Source of the DNA: Litoditis marina
Lineage: Eukaryota; Nematoda; Chromadorea; Rhabditida; Rhabditidae
Assembly: GCA_964036275.1 (NCBI GenBank)
Contig: OZ038437.1
Coordinates: 13,920,090 to 13,984,089, forward strand
DNA length: 64,000 nucleotides
Reading direction: 5' to 3'
Shown here: positions 13,301 to 26,700 of the stretch, in pieces
Numbering within the stretch: the stretch's first letter is position 1
Layout of the letters: each line of letters starts with the position of its first letter
The notes under the pieces: generated by a model
The model's input: only the letters and a program-made list of their open reading frames with translations
The model's database searches: none
Told to the model about the DNA's origin: nothing
Translations under genes and position numbers: made by a program

Positions 13301-14749
13301 CCAACAAACCGAGATGGAATCGACTTCCATAAAAATGAGAAGTGTCAAGGTCCACGTAAAACGTAGATTTGGTAATTCATGGACTCTACCTTGTTTGTTG
13401 ATTATTATAATAGTTTAGAGTGTGTTTGTGATATTGGAAGCATCAGATCATACTACAACCCAACAAACCGAGATGGAATCGACTTCCATAAAAATGAGAA
13501 GTGTCAAGGTCCACGTAAAACGTAGATTTGGTAATTCATGGACTCTACCTTGTTTGTTGATTATTATAATAGTTTTAGAGTGTGTTTGTGATATTGGAAG
13601 CATCAGATCATACTACAACCCAACAAACCGAGATGGAATCGACTTCCATAAAAATGAGAAGTGTCAAGGTCCACGTAAAACGTAGATTTGGTAATTCATG
13701 GACTCTACCTTGTTTGTTGATTATTATAATAGTTTTAGAGTGTGTTTGTGATATTGGAAGCATCAGATCATACTACAACCCAACAAACCGAGATGGAATC
13801 GACTTCCATAAAAATGAGAAGTGTCAAGGTCCACGTAAAACGTAGATTTGGTAATTCATGGACTCTACCTTGTTTGTTGATTATTATAATAGTTTTAGAG
13901 TGTGTTTGTGATATTGGAAGCATCAGATCATACTACAACCCAACAACCGAGATGGAATCGACTTCCATAAAAATGAGAAGTGTCAAGGTCCACGTAAAAC
14001 GTAGATTTGGTAATTCATGGACTCTACCTTGTTTGTTGATTATTATAATAGTTTAGAGTGTGTTTGTGATATTGGAAGCATCAGATCATACTACAACCCA
14101 ACAAACCGAGATGGAATCGACTTCCATAAAAATGAGAAGTGTCAAGGTCCACGTAAAACGTAGATTTGGTAATTCATGGACTCTACCTTGTTTGTTGATT
14201 ATTATAATAGTTTTAGAGTGTGTTTGTGATATTGAAGCATCAGATCATACTACAACCCAACAACCGAGATGGAATCGACTTCCATAAAAATGAGAAGTGT
14301 CAAGGTCCACGTAAAACGTAGATTTGGTAATTCATGGACTCTACCTTGTTTGTTGATTATTATAATAGTTTTAGAGTGTGTTTGTGATATTGGAAGCATC
14401 AGATCATACTACAACCCAACAAACCGAGATGGAATCGACTTCCATAAAAATGAGAAGTGTCAAGGTCCACGTAAAACGTAGATTTGGTAATTCATGGACT
14501 CTACCTTGTTTGTTGATTATTATAATAGTTTTAGAGTGTGTTTGTGATATTGGAAGCATCAGATCATACTACAACCCAACAAACCGAGATGGAATCGACT
14601 TCCATAAAAATGAGAAGTGTCAAGGTCCACGTAAATCGTAGATTTGGTAATTCATGGACTCTACCTTGTTTGTTGATTATTATAATAGTTTTAGAGTGTG
14701 TTTGTGATATTGAAAGCATCAGATCATACTACAACCCAACAAACCGAGA
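7348..14749 (+). repeat. 160-bp satellite array, block B (homogenised units)
   Basis: Runs of nearly identical units, nearly all with GGAAGCATC, AAACCGAG, CACGTAAAACGTAG and TCATGGACT. Many neighbours differ only at GTTTTAG against GTTTCAG, or not at all. From about 10400 to 14300 there are scattered one-base losses in short homopolymers: ATTGAAGCAT near 10402, 10879, 11999 and 14234; AGTTTAGAG near 12137, 12455, 13412 and 14051; CAACAACCGAG near 13944 and 14260. A small island at 8788-9430 carries rarer variants (GAGTTGG, CGTAAATCG, AGAACAAACT). The homogeneity indicates recent amplification. The homopolymer losses close to the gap may be uncorrected sequencing errors. Confidence 0.95.
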
Positions 14750-14949
14750 NNNNNNNNNNNNNNNNNNNNNNNNNNNNNNNNNNNNNNNNNNNNNNNNNNN
14801 NNNNNNNNNNNNNNNNNNNNNNNNNNNNNNNNNNNNNNNNNNNNNNNNNNNNNNNNNNNNNNNNNNNNNNNNNNNNNNNNNNNNNNNNNNNNNNNNNNNN
14901 NNNNNNNNNNNNNNNNNNNNNNNNNNNNNNNNNNNNNNNNNNNNNNNNN
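14750..14949. other. Assembly gap (200 N)
   Basis: Exactly 200 N, which looks like a fixed-size placeholder and not a measured distance. Satellite lies on both sides, so the true missing length is unknown and could be much larger, or the flanking contigs could overlap. Confidence 0.98.
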
Positions 14950-16400
14950 AACAACACCAACAAACCGAGATTGAATCGACTTCCATAAAAATGAGAAGTG
15001 TCAAGGTCCACGTAAAACGTAGATTTGGTAATTCATGGACTCTACCTTGTTTGTTGATTATTATAATAGTTTCAGAGTGTGTTTGTGATATTGGAAGCAT
15101 CAGATCATATACAACCCAACAAACCGAGATGGAATCGACTTCCATAAAAATGAGAAGTGTCAAGGTCCACGTAAAACGTAGATTTGGTAATTCATGGACC
15201 TCTAACCTTGTTTGTTGATTATTATAATAGTTTTAGAGTGTGTTTGTGATATTGGAAGCATCAGATCATACTACAACCCAACAAACCGAGATGGAATCGA
15301 CTTCCATAAAAATGAGAAGTGTCAAGGTCCACGTAAAACGTAGAATTGGTAATTCATGGACTCTACCTTGTTTGTTGATTATTATAATAGTTTTAGAGTG
15401 GTGTTTGTGATATTGGAAGCATCAGATCATACTACAACCCAACAAACCGAGATGGAATCGACTTCCATAAAAATGAGAAGTGTCAAGGTCCACGTAAAAC
15501 GTAGATTTGGTAATTCATGGACTCTACCTTGTTTGTTGATTATTATAATAGTTTAGAGTGTGTTTGTGATATTGGAAGCATCAGATCATACTACAACCCA
15601 ACAAACCGAGATGGAATCGACTTCCATAAAAATGAGAAGTGTCAAGGTCCACGGTAAACGTAGATTTGGTAATTCATGGACTCTACCTTGTTTGTTGATT
15701 ATTATAATAGTTTAGAGTGTGTTTGTGATATTGGAAGCATCAGATCATACTACAACCCAACAAACCGAGATGGAATCGACTTCCATAAAAATGAGAAGTG
15801 TCAAGGTCCACGTAAAAACGTAGATTTGGTAATTCATGGACTACCTTGTTTGTTGATTATTATAATAGTTTAGAGTGTGTTTGTGATATTGGAAGCATCA
15901 GATCATACTACAACCCAACAAACCGAGATGGAATCGACTTCCATAAAAATGAGAAGTGTCAAGGTCCACGTAAAACGTAGATTTGGTAATTCATGGACTC
16001 TACCTTGTTTGTTTGATTATTATAATAGTTTTAGAGTGTGTTTGTGATATTGGAAGCATCAGATCATACTACAACCCAACAAACCGAGTTGGAATCGACT
16101 TCCATAAAAATGAGAAGTGTCAAGGTCCACGTAAAACGTAGATTTGGTAATTCATGGACTCTACCTTGTTTGTTGATTATTATAATAGTTTTAGAGTGTG
16201 TTTGTGATATTGGAAAGCATCAGATCATACTACAACCCAACAAACCGAGATGGAATCGACTTCCATAAAAATGAGAAGTGTCAAGGTCCACGTAATACGT
16301 AGATTTGGTAATTCATGGACTCTACCTTGTTTGTTGATTATTATAATAGTTTTAGAGTGTGTTGTGATATTGGAAGCATCAGAACAAACTACAACCCAAC
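14950..16400 (+). repeat. 160-bp satellite array, block C (indel-rich after the gap)
   Basis: Satellite units with an unusually high load of small indels and odd bases. Examples: AACAACACCAAC and GAGATTGAATC right after the gap, CATATACAACC near 15107, ATGGACCTCTAACC near 15195, TAGAATTGG near 15342, GAGTGGTGTTTG near 15397, CCACGGTAAACG near 15652, CGTAAAAACG near 15811, CATGGACTACC near 15836, GTTTGATTA near 16011, GGAAAGC near 16212 and GTGTTGTGAT near 16360. Comparable stretches elsewhere have almost none of these. This is best read as an unpolished contig end. Confidence 0.9.
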
Positions 16401-19400
16401 AAACCGAGATGGAATCGACTTCCATAAAAATGAGAAGTGTCAAGGTCCACGTAAAACGTAGATTTGGTAATTCATGGACTCTACCTTGTTTGTTGATTAT
16501 TATAATAGTTTTAGAGTGTGTTTGTGATATTGGAAGCATCAGATCATACTACAACCCAACAAACCGAGATGGAATCGACTTCCATAAAAATGAGAAGTGT
16601 CAAGGTCCACGTAAAACGTAGATTTGGTAATTCATGGACTCTACCTTGTTTGTTGATTATTATAATAGTTTCAGAGTGTGTTTGTGATATTGGAAGCATC
16701 AGATCATACTACAACCCAACAAACCGAGATGGAATCGACTTCCATAAAAATGAGAAGTGTCAAGGTCCACGTAAAACGTAGATTTGGTAATTCATGGACT
16801 CTACCTTGTTTGTTGATTATTATAATAGTTTTAGAGTGTGTTTGTGATATTGGAAGCATCAGATCATACTACAACCCAACAAACCGAGATGGAATCGACT
16901 TCCATAAAAATGAGAAGTGTCAAGGTCCACGTAATACGTAGATTTGGTAATTCATGGACTCTACCTTGTTTGTTGATTATTATAATAGTTTTAGAGTGTG
17001 TTTGTGATATTGGAAGCATCAGATCATACTACAACCCAACAAACCGAGATGGAATCGACTTCCATAAAAATGAGAAGTGTCAAGGTCCACGTAAAACGTA
17101 GATTTGGTAATTCATGGACTCTACCTTGTTTGTTGATTATTATAATAGTTTTAGAGTGTGTTTGTGATATTGGAAGCATCAGATCATACTACAACCCAAC
17201 AAACCGAGATGGAATCGACTTCATAAAAATGAGAAGTGTCAAGGTCCACGTAAAACGTAGATTTGGTAATTCATGGACTCTACCTTGTTTGTTGATTATT
17301 ATAATAGTTTTAGAGTGTGTTTGTGATATTGGAAGCATCAGATCATACTACAACCCAACAAACCGAGATGGAATCGACTTCCATAAAAATGAGAAGTGTC
17401 AAGGTCCACGTAAAACGTAGATTTGGTAATTCATGGACTCTACCTTGTTTGTTGATTATTATAATAGTTTTAGAGTGTGTTTGTGATATTGGAAGCATCA
17501 GATCATACTACAACCCAACAAACCGAGATGGAATCGACTTCCATAAAAATGAGAAGTGTCAAGGTCCACGTAAAACGTAGATTTGGTAATTCATGGACTC
17601 TACCTTGTTTGTTGATTATTATAATAGTTTCAGAGTGTGTTTGTGATATTGAAAGCATCAGATCATACTACAACCCAACAAACCGAGATGGAATCGACTT
17701 CCATAAAAATGAGAAGTGTCAAGGTCCACGTAAAACGTAGATTTGGTAATTCATGGACTCTACCTTGTTTGTTGATTATTATAATAGTTTTAGAGTGTGT
17801 TTGTGATATTGGAAGCATCAGATCATACTACAACCCAACAAACCGAGATGGAATCGACTTCCATAAAAATGAGAAGTGTCAAGGTCCACGTAAAACGTAG
17901 ATTTGGTAATTCATGGACTCTACCTTGTTTGTTGATTATTATAATAGTTTTAGAGTGTGTTTGTGATATTGGAAGCATCAGATCATACTACAACCCAACA
18001 AACCGAGATGGAATCGACTTCCATAAAAATGAGAAGTGTCAAGGTCCACGTAAAACGTAGATTTGGTAATTCATGGACTCTACCTTGTTTGTTGATTATT
18101 ATAATAGTTTTAGAGTGTGTTTGTGATATTGAAAGCATCAGATCATACTACAACCCAACAAACCGAGATGGAATCGACTTCCATAAAAATGAGAAGTGTC
18201 AAGGTCCACGTAAATCGTAGATTTGGTAATTCATGGACTCTACCTTGTTTGTTGATTATTATAATAGTTTTAGAGTGTGTTTGTGATATTGAAAGCATCA
18301 GATCATACTACAACCCAACAACCCGAGATGGAATCGACTTCCATAAAAATGAGAAGTGTCAAGGTCCACGTAAAACGTAGATTTGGTAATTCATGGGACT
18401 CTACCTTGTTTGTTGATTATTATAATAGTTTCAGAGTGTGTTTGTGATATTGGAAGCATCAGATCATACTACAACCCAACAAACCGAGATGGAATCGACT
18501 TCCATAAAAATGAGAAGTGTCAAGGTCCACGTAAAACGTAGATTTGGTAATTCATGGACTCTACCTTGTTTGTTGATTATTATAATAGTTTTAGAGTGTG
18601 TTTCTGATATTGGAAGCATCAGATCATACTACAACCCAACAACCCGAGATGGAATCGACTTCCATAAAAATGAGAAGTGTCAAGGTCCACGTAAAACGTA
18701 GATTTGGTAATTCATGGACTCTACCTTGTTTGTTGATTATTATAATAGTTTCAGAGTGTGTTTGTGATATTGGAAGCATCAGATCATACTACAACCCAAC
18801 AAACCGAGATGGAATCGACTTCCATAAAAATGAGAAGTGTCAAGGTCCACGTAAATCGTAGATTTGGTAATTCATGGACTCTACCTTGTTTGTTGATTAT
18901 TATAATAGTTTTAGAGTGTGTTTGTGATATTGAAAGCATCAGATCATACTACAACCCAACAAACCGAGATGGAATCGACTTCCATAAAAATGAGAAGTGT
19001 CAAGGTCCACGTAATACGTAGATTTGGTAATTCATGGACTCTACCTTGTTTGTTGATTATTATAATAGTTTCAGAGTGTGTTTGTGATATTAAAAGCATC
19101 AGATCATACTACAACCCAACAAACCGAGATGGAATCGACTTCCATAAAAATGAGAAGTGTCAAGGTCCACGTGAATTGTAGATTTGGTAATTCATGGACT
19201 CTACCTTGTTTATTGATTATTATAATAGTTTCAGAGTGTGTTTGTGATATTGGAAGCATCAGATCATACTACAACCCAACAAACCGAGATGGAATCGACT
19301 TCCATAAAAATGAGAAGTGTCAAGGTCCACGTAAAACGTAGATTTGGTAATTCATGGACTCTACCTTGTTTGTTGATTATTATAATAGTTCCAGAGTGTG

Positions 19401-19640
19401 TTTGTGATATTGAAAGCATCAGATCATACTACAACCCAACAAACCGAGATGGAATCGACTTCCATAAAAATGAGAAGTGTCAAGGTCCACGTAATACGTA
19501 GATTTGGTAATTCATGGACTCTACCTTGTTTGTTGTTTATTATAATAGTTTCAGAGTGTGTTTGTGATATTGAAAGCATCAGATCATACTACAACCCAAC
19601 AAACCGAGATGGAATCGACTTCCATAAAATGAGAAGTGTC
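16401..19640 (+). repeat. 160-bp satellite array, block D (mixed units)
   Basis: Mostly 160-bp units with mixed variants: CACGTAAAACG, CACGTAATACG, CACGTAAATCG and one CACGTGAATTG, with both GAAAGC and GGAAGC. One 159-bp unit lacks a C (GACTTCATAAAAATG near 17220). One 161-bp unit has an extra G (TCATGGGACTC near 18394). Rare variants include TTTCTGATATT near 18602 and the first TTGTTTATTGATT forms from about 19207. The first TTGTTGTTTATTATAA forms, which dominate the next block, appear near 19531. It is a transition zone between the homogeneous block before it and the dimeric block after it. Confidence 0.93.
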
Positions 19641-22600
19641 AAGGTCCACGTAAAACGTAGATTTGGTAATTCATTGGACTCTACCTTGTTTGTTGTTTAT
19701 TATAATAGTTTCAGAGTGTGTTTGTGATATTGAAAGCATCAGATCATACTACAACCCAACAAACCGAGATGGAATCGACTTCCATAAAAATGAGAAGTGT
19801 CAAGGTCCACGTAAAACGTAGATTTGGTAATTCATGGACTCTACCTTGTTTGTTGTTTATTATAATAGTTTCAGAGTGTGTTTGTGATATTGAAAGCATC
19901 AGATCATACTACAACCCAACAAACCGAGATGGAATCGACTTCCATAAAAATGAGAAGTGTCAAGGTCCACGTAAAACGTAGATTTGGTAATTCATGGACT
20001 CTACCTTGTTTGTTGTTTATTATAATAGTTTCAGAGTGTGTTTGTGATATTGAAAGCATCAGATCATACTACAACCCAACAAACCGAGATGGAATCGACT
20101 TCCATAAAAATGAGAAGTGTCAAGGTCCACGTAATACGTAGATTTGGTAATTCATGGACTCTACCTTGTTTGTTGATTATTATAATAGTTCCAGAGTGTG
20201 TTTGTGATATTGAAAGCATCAGATCATACTACAACCCAACAAACCGAGATGGAATCGACTTCCATAAAAATGAGAAGTGTCAAGGTCCACGTAATACGTA
20301 GATTTGGTAATTCATGGACTCTACCTTGTTTATTGATTATTATAATAGTTCCAGAGTGTGTTTGTGATATTGGAAGCATCAGATCATACTACAACCCAAC
20401 AAACCGAGATGGAATCGACTTCCATAAAATGAGAAGTGTCAAGGTCCACGTAATACGTAGATTTGGTAATTCATGGACTCTACCTTGTTTATTGATTATT
20501 ATAATAGTTTCAGAGTGTGTTTGTGATATTGAAGCATCAGATCATACTACAACCCAACAAACCGAGATGGAATCGACTTCCATAAAAATGAGAAGTGTCA
20601 AGGTCCACGTAATACGTAGATTTGGTAATTCATGGACTCTACCTTGTTTGTTGATTATTATAATAGTTTCAGAGTGTGTTTTGTGATATTGGAAGCATCA
20701 GATCATACTACAACCCAACAAACCGAGATGGAATCGACTTCCATAAAAATGAGAAGTGTCAAGGTCCACGTAAATCGTAGATTTGGTAATTCATGGACTC
20801 TACCTTGTTTGTTGATTATTATAATAGTTTTAGAGTGTGTTTGTGATATTGAAAGCATCAGATCATACTACAACCCAACAAACCGAGATGGAATCGACTT
20901 CCATAAAAATGAGAAGTGTCAAGGTCCACGTAATACGTAGATTTGGTAATTCATGGACTCTACCTTGTTTGTTGATTATTATAATAGTTTCAGAGTGTGT
21001 TTGTGATATTAAAAGCATCAGATCATACTACAACCCAACAAACCGAGATGGAATCGACTTCCATAAAAATGAGAAGTGTCAAGGTCCACGTAAAACGTAG
21101 ATTTGGTAATTCATGGACTCTACCTTGTTGTTGTTTATTATAATAGTTTCAGAGTGTGTTTGTGATATTGAAAGCATCAGATCATACTACAACCCAACAA
21201 ACCGAGATGGAATCGACTTCCATAAAATGAGAAGTGTCAAGGTCCACGTAAAACGTAGATTTGGTAATTCATGGACTCTACCTTGTTTGTTGTTTATTAT
21301 AATAGTTTCAGAGTGTGTTTGTGATATTGAAAGCATCAGATCATACTACAACCAACAAACCGAGATGGAATCGACTTCCATAAAAATGAGAAGTGTCAAG
21401 GTCCACGTAAAACGTAGATTTGGTAATTCATGGACTCTACCTTGTTTGTTGTTTATTATAATAGTTTCAGAGTGTGTTTGTGATATTGAAAGCATCAGAT
21501 CATACTACAACCCAACAAACCGAGATGGAATCGACTTCCATAAAAATGAGAAGTGTCAAGGTCCACGTGAATTGTAGATTTGGTAATTCATGGACTCTAC
21601 CTTGTTTATTGATTATTATAATAGTTTCAGAGTGTGTTTGTGATATTGGAAGCATCAGATCATACTACAACCCAACAAACCGAGATGGAATCGACTTCAT
21701 AAAAATGAGAAGTGTCAAGGTCCACGTAAAACGTAGATTTGGTAATTCATGGACTCTACCTTGTTTGTTGTTTATTATAATAGTTTCAGAGTGTGTTTGT
21801 GATATTGAAAGCATCAGATCATACTACAACCCAACAAACCGAGATGGAATCGACTTCCATAAAAATGAGAAGTGTCAAGGTCCACGTAATACGTAGATTT
21901 GGTAATTCATGGACTCTACCTTGTTTATTGATTATTATAATAGTTCAGAGTGTGTTTGTGATATTAAAAGCATCAGATCATACTACAACCCAACAAACCG
22001 AGATGGAATCGACTTCCATAAAAATGAGAAGTGTCAAGGTCCACGTAAAACGTAGATTTGGTAATTCATGGACTCTACCTTGTTTATTGATTATTATAAT
22101 AGTTCCAGAGTGTGTTTGTGATATTGGAAGCATCAGATCATACTACAACCCAACAAACCGAGATGGAATCGACTTCCATAAAATGAGAAGTGTCAAGGTC
22201 CACGTAATACGTAGATTTGGTAATTCATGGACTCTACCTTGTTTATTGATTATTATAATAGTTTCAGAGTGTGTTTGTGATATTGGAAGCATCAGATCAT
22301 ACTACAACCCAACAAACCGAGATGGAATCGACTTCCATAAAAATGAGAAGTGTCAAGGTCCACGTAATACGTAGATTTGGTAATTCATGGACTCTACCTT
22401 GTTTGTTGATTATTATAATAGTTTCAGAGTGTGTTTGTGATATTGGAAGCATCAGATCATACTACAACCCAACAAACCGAGATGGAATCGACTTCCATAA
22501 AAATGAGAAGTGTCAAGGTCCACGTAAATCGTAGATTTGGTAATTCATGGACTCTACCTTGTTTGTTGATTATTATAATAGTTTTAGAGTGTGTTTGTGA

Positions 22601-25600
22601 TATTGAAAGCATCAGATCATACTACAACCCAACAAACCGAGATGGAATCGACTTCCATAAAAATGAGAAGTGTCAAGGTCCACGTAATACGTAGATTTGG
22701 TAATTCATGGACTCTACCTTGTTTGTTGATTATTATAATAGTTTCAGAGTGTGTTTGGGATATTAAAAGCATCAGATCATACTACAACCCAACAAACCGA
22801 GATGGAATCGACTTCCATAAAAATGAGAAGTGTCAAGGTCCACGTAAAACGTAGATTTGGTAATTCATGGACTCTACCTTGTTTGTTGTTTATTATAATA
22901 GTTTCAGAGTGTGTTTGTGATATTGAAAGCATCAGATCATACTACAACCCAACAAACCGAGATGGAATCGACTTCCATAAAATGAGAAGTGTCAAGGTCC
23001 ACGTAAAACGTAGATTTGGTAATTCATGGACTCTACCTTGTTTGTTGTTTATTATAATAGTTTCAGAGTGTGTTTGTGATATTGAAAGCATCAGATCATA
23101 CTACAACCCAACAAACCGAGATGGAATCGACTTCCATAAAAATGAGAAGTGTCAAGGTCCACGTAAAACGTAGATTTGGTAATTCATGGACTCTACCTTG
23201 TTTGTTGTTTATTATAATAGTTTCAGAGTGTGTTTGTGATATTGAAAGCATCAGATCATACTACAACCCAACAAACCGAGATGGAATCGACTTCCATAAA
23301 ATGAGAAGTGTCAAGGTCCACGTAAAACGTAGATTTGGTAATTCATGGACTCTACCTTGTTTGTTGTTTATTATAATAGTTTCAGAGTGTGTTTGTGATA
23401 TTGAAAGCATCAGATCATACTACAACCCAACAAACCGAGATGGAATCGACTTCCATAAAAATGAGAAGTGTCAAGGTCCACGTAAAACGTAGATTTGGTA
23501 ATTCATGGACTCTACCTTGTTTGTTGTTTATTATAATAGTTTCAGAGTGTGTTTGTGATATTGAAAGCATCAGATCATACTACAACCCAACAAACCGAGA
23601 TGGAATCGACTTCCATAAAATGAGAAGTGTCAAGGTCCACGTAAAACGTAGATTTGGTAATTCATGGACTCTACCTTGTTTGTTGTTTATTATAATAGTT
23701 TCAGAGTGTGTTTGTGATATTGAAAGCATCAGATCATACTACAACCCAACAAACCGAGATGGAATCGACTTCCATAAAAATGAGAAGTGTCAAGGTCCAC
23801 GTAATACGTAGATTTGGTAATTCATGGACTCTACCTTGTTTGTTGATTATTATGATAGTTTCAGAGTGTGTTTGTGATATTGAAAGCATCAGATCATACT
23901 ACAACCCAACAAACCGAGATGGAATCGACTTCCATAAAATGAGAAGTGTCAAGGTCCACGTAAAACGTAGATTTGGTAATTCATGGACTCTACCTTGTTT
24001 GTTGTTTATTATAATAGTTTCAGAGTGTGTTTGTGATATTGAAAGCATCAGATCATACTACAACCCAACAAACCGAGATGGAATCGACTTCCATAAAAAT
24101 GAGAAGTGTCAAGGTCCACGTAATACGTAGATTTGGTAATTCATGGACTCTACCTTGTTTGTTGTTTATTATAATAGTTTCAGAGTGTGTTTGTGATATT
24201 GAAAGCATCAGATCATACTACAACCCAACAAACCGAGATGGAATCGACTTCCATAAAAATGAGAAGTGTCAAGGTCCACGTAATACGTAGATTTGGTAAT
24301 TCATGGACTCTACCTTGTTTATTGATTATTATAATAGTTTCAGAGTGTGTTTGTGATATTGGAAGCATCAGATCATACTACAACCCAACAAACCGAGATG
24401 GAATCGACTTCCATAAAATGAGAAGTGTCAAGGTCCACGTAAAACGTAGATTTGGTAATTCATGGACTCTACCTTGTTTGTTGTTTATTATAATAGTTTC
24501 AGAGTGTGTTTGTGATATTGAAAGCATCAGATCATACTACAACCCAACAAACCGAGATGGAATCGACTTCCATAAAAATGAGAAGTGTCAAGGTCCACGT
24601 AATACGTAGATTTGGTAATTCATGGACTCTACCTTGTTTGTTGTTTATTATAATAGTTTCAGAGTGTGTTTGTGATATTGGAAGCATCAGATCATACTAC
24701 AACCCAACAAACCGAGATGGAATCGACTTCCATAAAATGAGAAGTGTCAAGGTCCACGTAAAACGTAGATTTGGTAATTCATGGACTCTACCTTGTTTGT
24801 TGTTTATTATAATAGTTTCAGAGTGTGTTTGTGATATTGAAAGCATCAGATCATACTACAACCCAACAAACCGAGATGGAATCGACTTCCATAAAAATGA
24901 GAAGTGTCAAGGTCCACGTAATACGTAGATTTGGTAATTCATGGACTCTACCTTGTTTGTTGTTTATTATAATAGTTTCAGAGTGTGTTTGTGATATTGG
25001 AAGCATCAGATCATACTACAACCCAACAAACCGAGATGGAATCGACTTCCATAAAATGAGAAGTGTCAAGGTCCACGTAAAACGTAGATTTGGTAATTCA
25101 TGGACTCTACCTTGTTTGTTGTTTATTATAATAGTTTCAGAGTGTGTTTGTGATATTGAAAGCATCAGATCATACTACAACCCAACAAACCGAGATGGAA
25201 TCGACTTCCATAAAAATGAGAAGTGTCAAGGTCCACGTAATACGTAGATTTGGTAATTCATGGACTCTACCTTGTTTATTGATTATTATAATAGTTTCAG
25301 AGTGTGTTTGTGATATTGGAAGCATCAGATCATACTACAACCCAACAAACCGAGATGGAATCGACTTCCATAAAATGAGAAGTGTCAAGGTCCACGTAAA
25401 ACGTAGATTTGGTAATTCATGGACTCTACCTTGTTTGTTGTTTATTATAATAGTTTCAGAGTGTGTTTGTGATATTGAAAGCATCAGATCATACTACAAC
25501 CCAACAAACCGAGATGGAATCGACTTCCATAAAAATGAGAAGTGTCAAGGTCCACGTAATACGTAGATTTGGTAATTCATGGACTCTACCTTGTTTATTG

Positions 25601-26700
25601 ATTATTATAATAGTTTCAGAGTGTGTTTGTGATATTGGAAGCATCAGATCATACTACAACCCAACAAACCGAGATGGAATCGACTTCCATAAAATGAGAA
25701 GTGTCAAGGTCCACGTAAAACGTAGATTTGGTAATTCATGGACTCTACCTTGTTTGTTGTTTATTATAATAGTTTCAGAGTGTGTTTGTGATATTGAAAG
25801 CATCAGATCATACTACAACCCAACAAACCGAGATGGAATCGACTTCCATAAAAATGAGAAGTGTCAAGGTCCACGTAATACGTAGATTTGGTAATTCATG
25901 GACTCTACCTTGTTTGTTGTTTATTATAATAGTTTCAGAGTGTGTTTGTGATATTGGAAGCATCAGATCATACTACAACCCAACAAACCGAGATGGAATC
26001 GACTTCCATAAAATGAGAAGTGTCAAGGTCCACGTAAAACGTAGATTTGGTAATTCATGGACTCTACCTTGTTTGTTGTTTATTATAATAGTTTCAGAGT
26101 GTGTTTGTGATATTGAAAGCATCAGATCATACTACAACCCAACAAACCGAGATGGAATCGACTTCCATAAAAATGAGAAGTGTCAAGGTCCACGTAATAC
26201 GTAGATTTGGTAATTCATGGACTCTACCTTGTTTGTTGTTTATTATAATAGTTTCAGAGTGTGTTTGTGATATTGGAAGCATCAGATCATACTACAACCC
26301 AACAAACCGAGATGGAATCGACTTCCATAAAAATGAGAAGTGTCAAGGTCCACGTAATACGTAGATTTGGTAATTCATGGACTCTACCTTGTTTGTTGTT
26401 TATTATAATAGTTTCAGAGTGTGTTTGTGATATTGGAAGCATCAGATCATACTACAACCCAACAAACCGAGATGGAATCGACTTCCATAAAATGAGAAGT
26501 GTCAAGGTCCACGTAAAACGTAGATTTGGTAATTCATGGACTCTACCTTGTTTGTTGTTTATTATAATAGTTTCAGAGTGTGTTTGTGATATTGGAAGCA
26601 TCAGATCATACTACAACCCAACAAACCGAGATGGAATCGACTTCCATAAAATGAGAAGTGTCAAGGTCCACGTAAAACGTAGATTTGGTAATTCATAGAC
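19641..26700 (+). repeat. Satellite block E with 319-bp dimer HOR (160+159)
   Basis: Units here often carry TTGTTGTTTATTATAA in place of TTGTTGATTATTATAA. A second common class has CCATAAAATGAG (A4) in place of CCATAAAAATGAG (A5), giving 159 bp. From about 22751 to 26260 the two lengths alternate, so the same landmark recurs at 22751, 23070, 23389, 23708 and 24027, then at 24187, 24506, 24825, 25144, 25463, 25782 and 26101, always 319 bp apart apart from one single-unit step. Within each dimer the 159-bp unit mostly precedes a CACGTAATACG unit. The strict alternation argues that the one-base difference is a real inherited variant and not a sequencing error. Confidence 0.92.

Noticed and set aside
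148..14640. Hundreds of overlapping 62-87-codon plus-strand frames with a hydrophobic LPCLLIIIIV segment, resembling a small membrane protein family
   Set aside because: They repeat with the satellite unit, mostly open at GTG, overlap each other by frame shift every 160 bp and end at fixed satellite stops. They follow from the unit sequence and are not separate genes.
14538..15218. A 226-codon open frame across the gap
   Set aside because: It is open only because N codons are not stops. The sequence on both sides is satellite.
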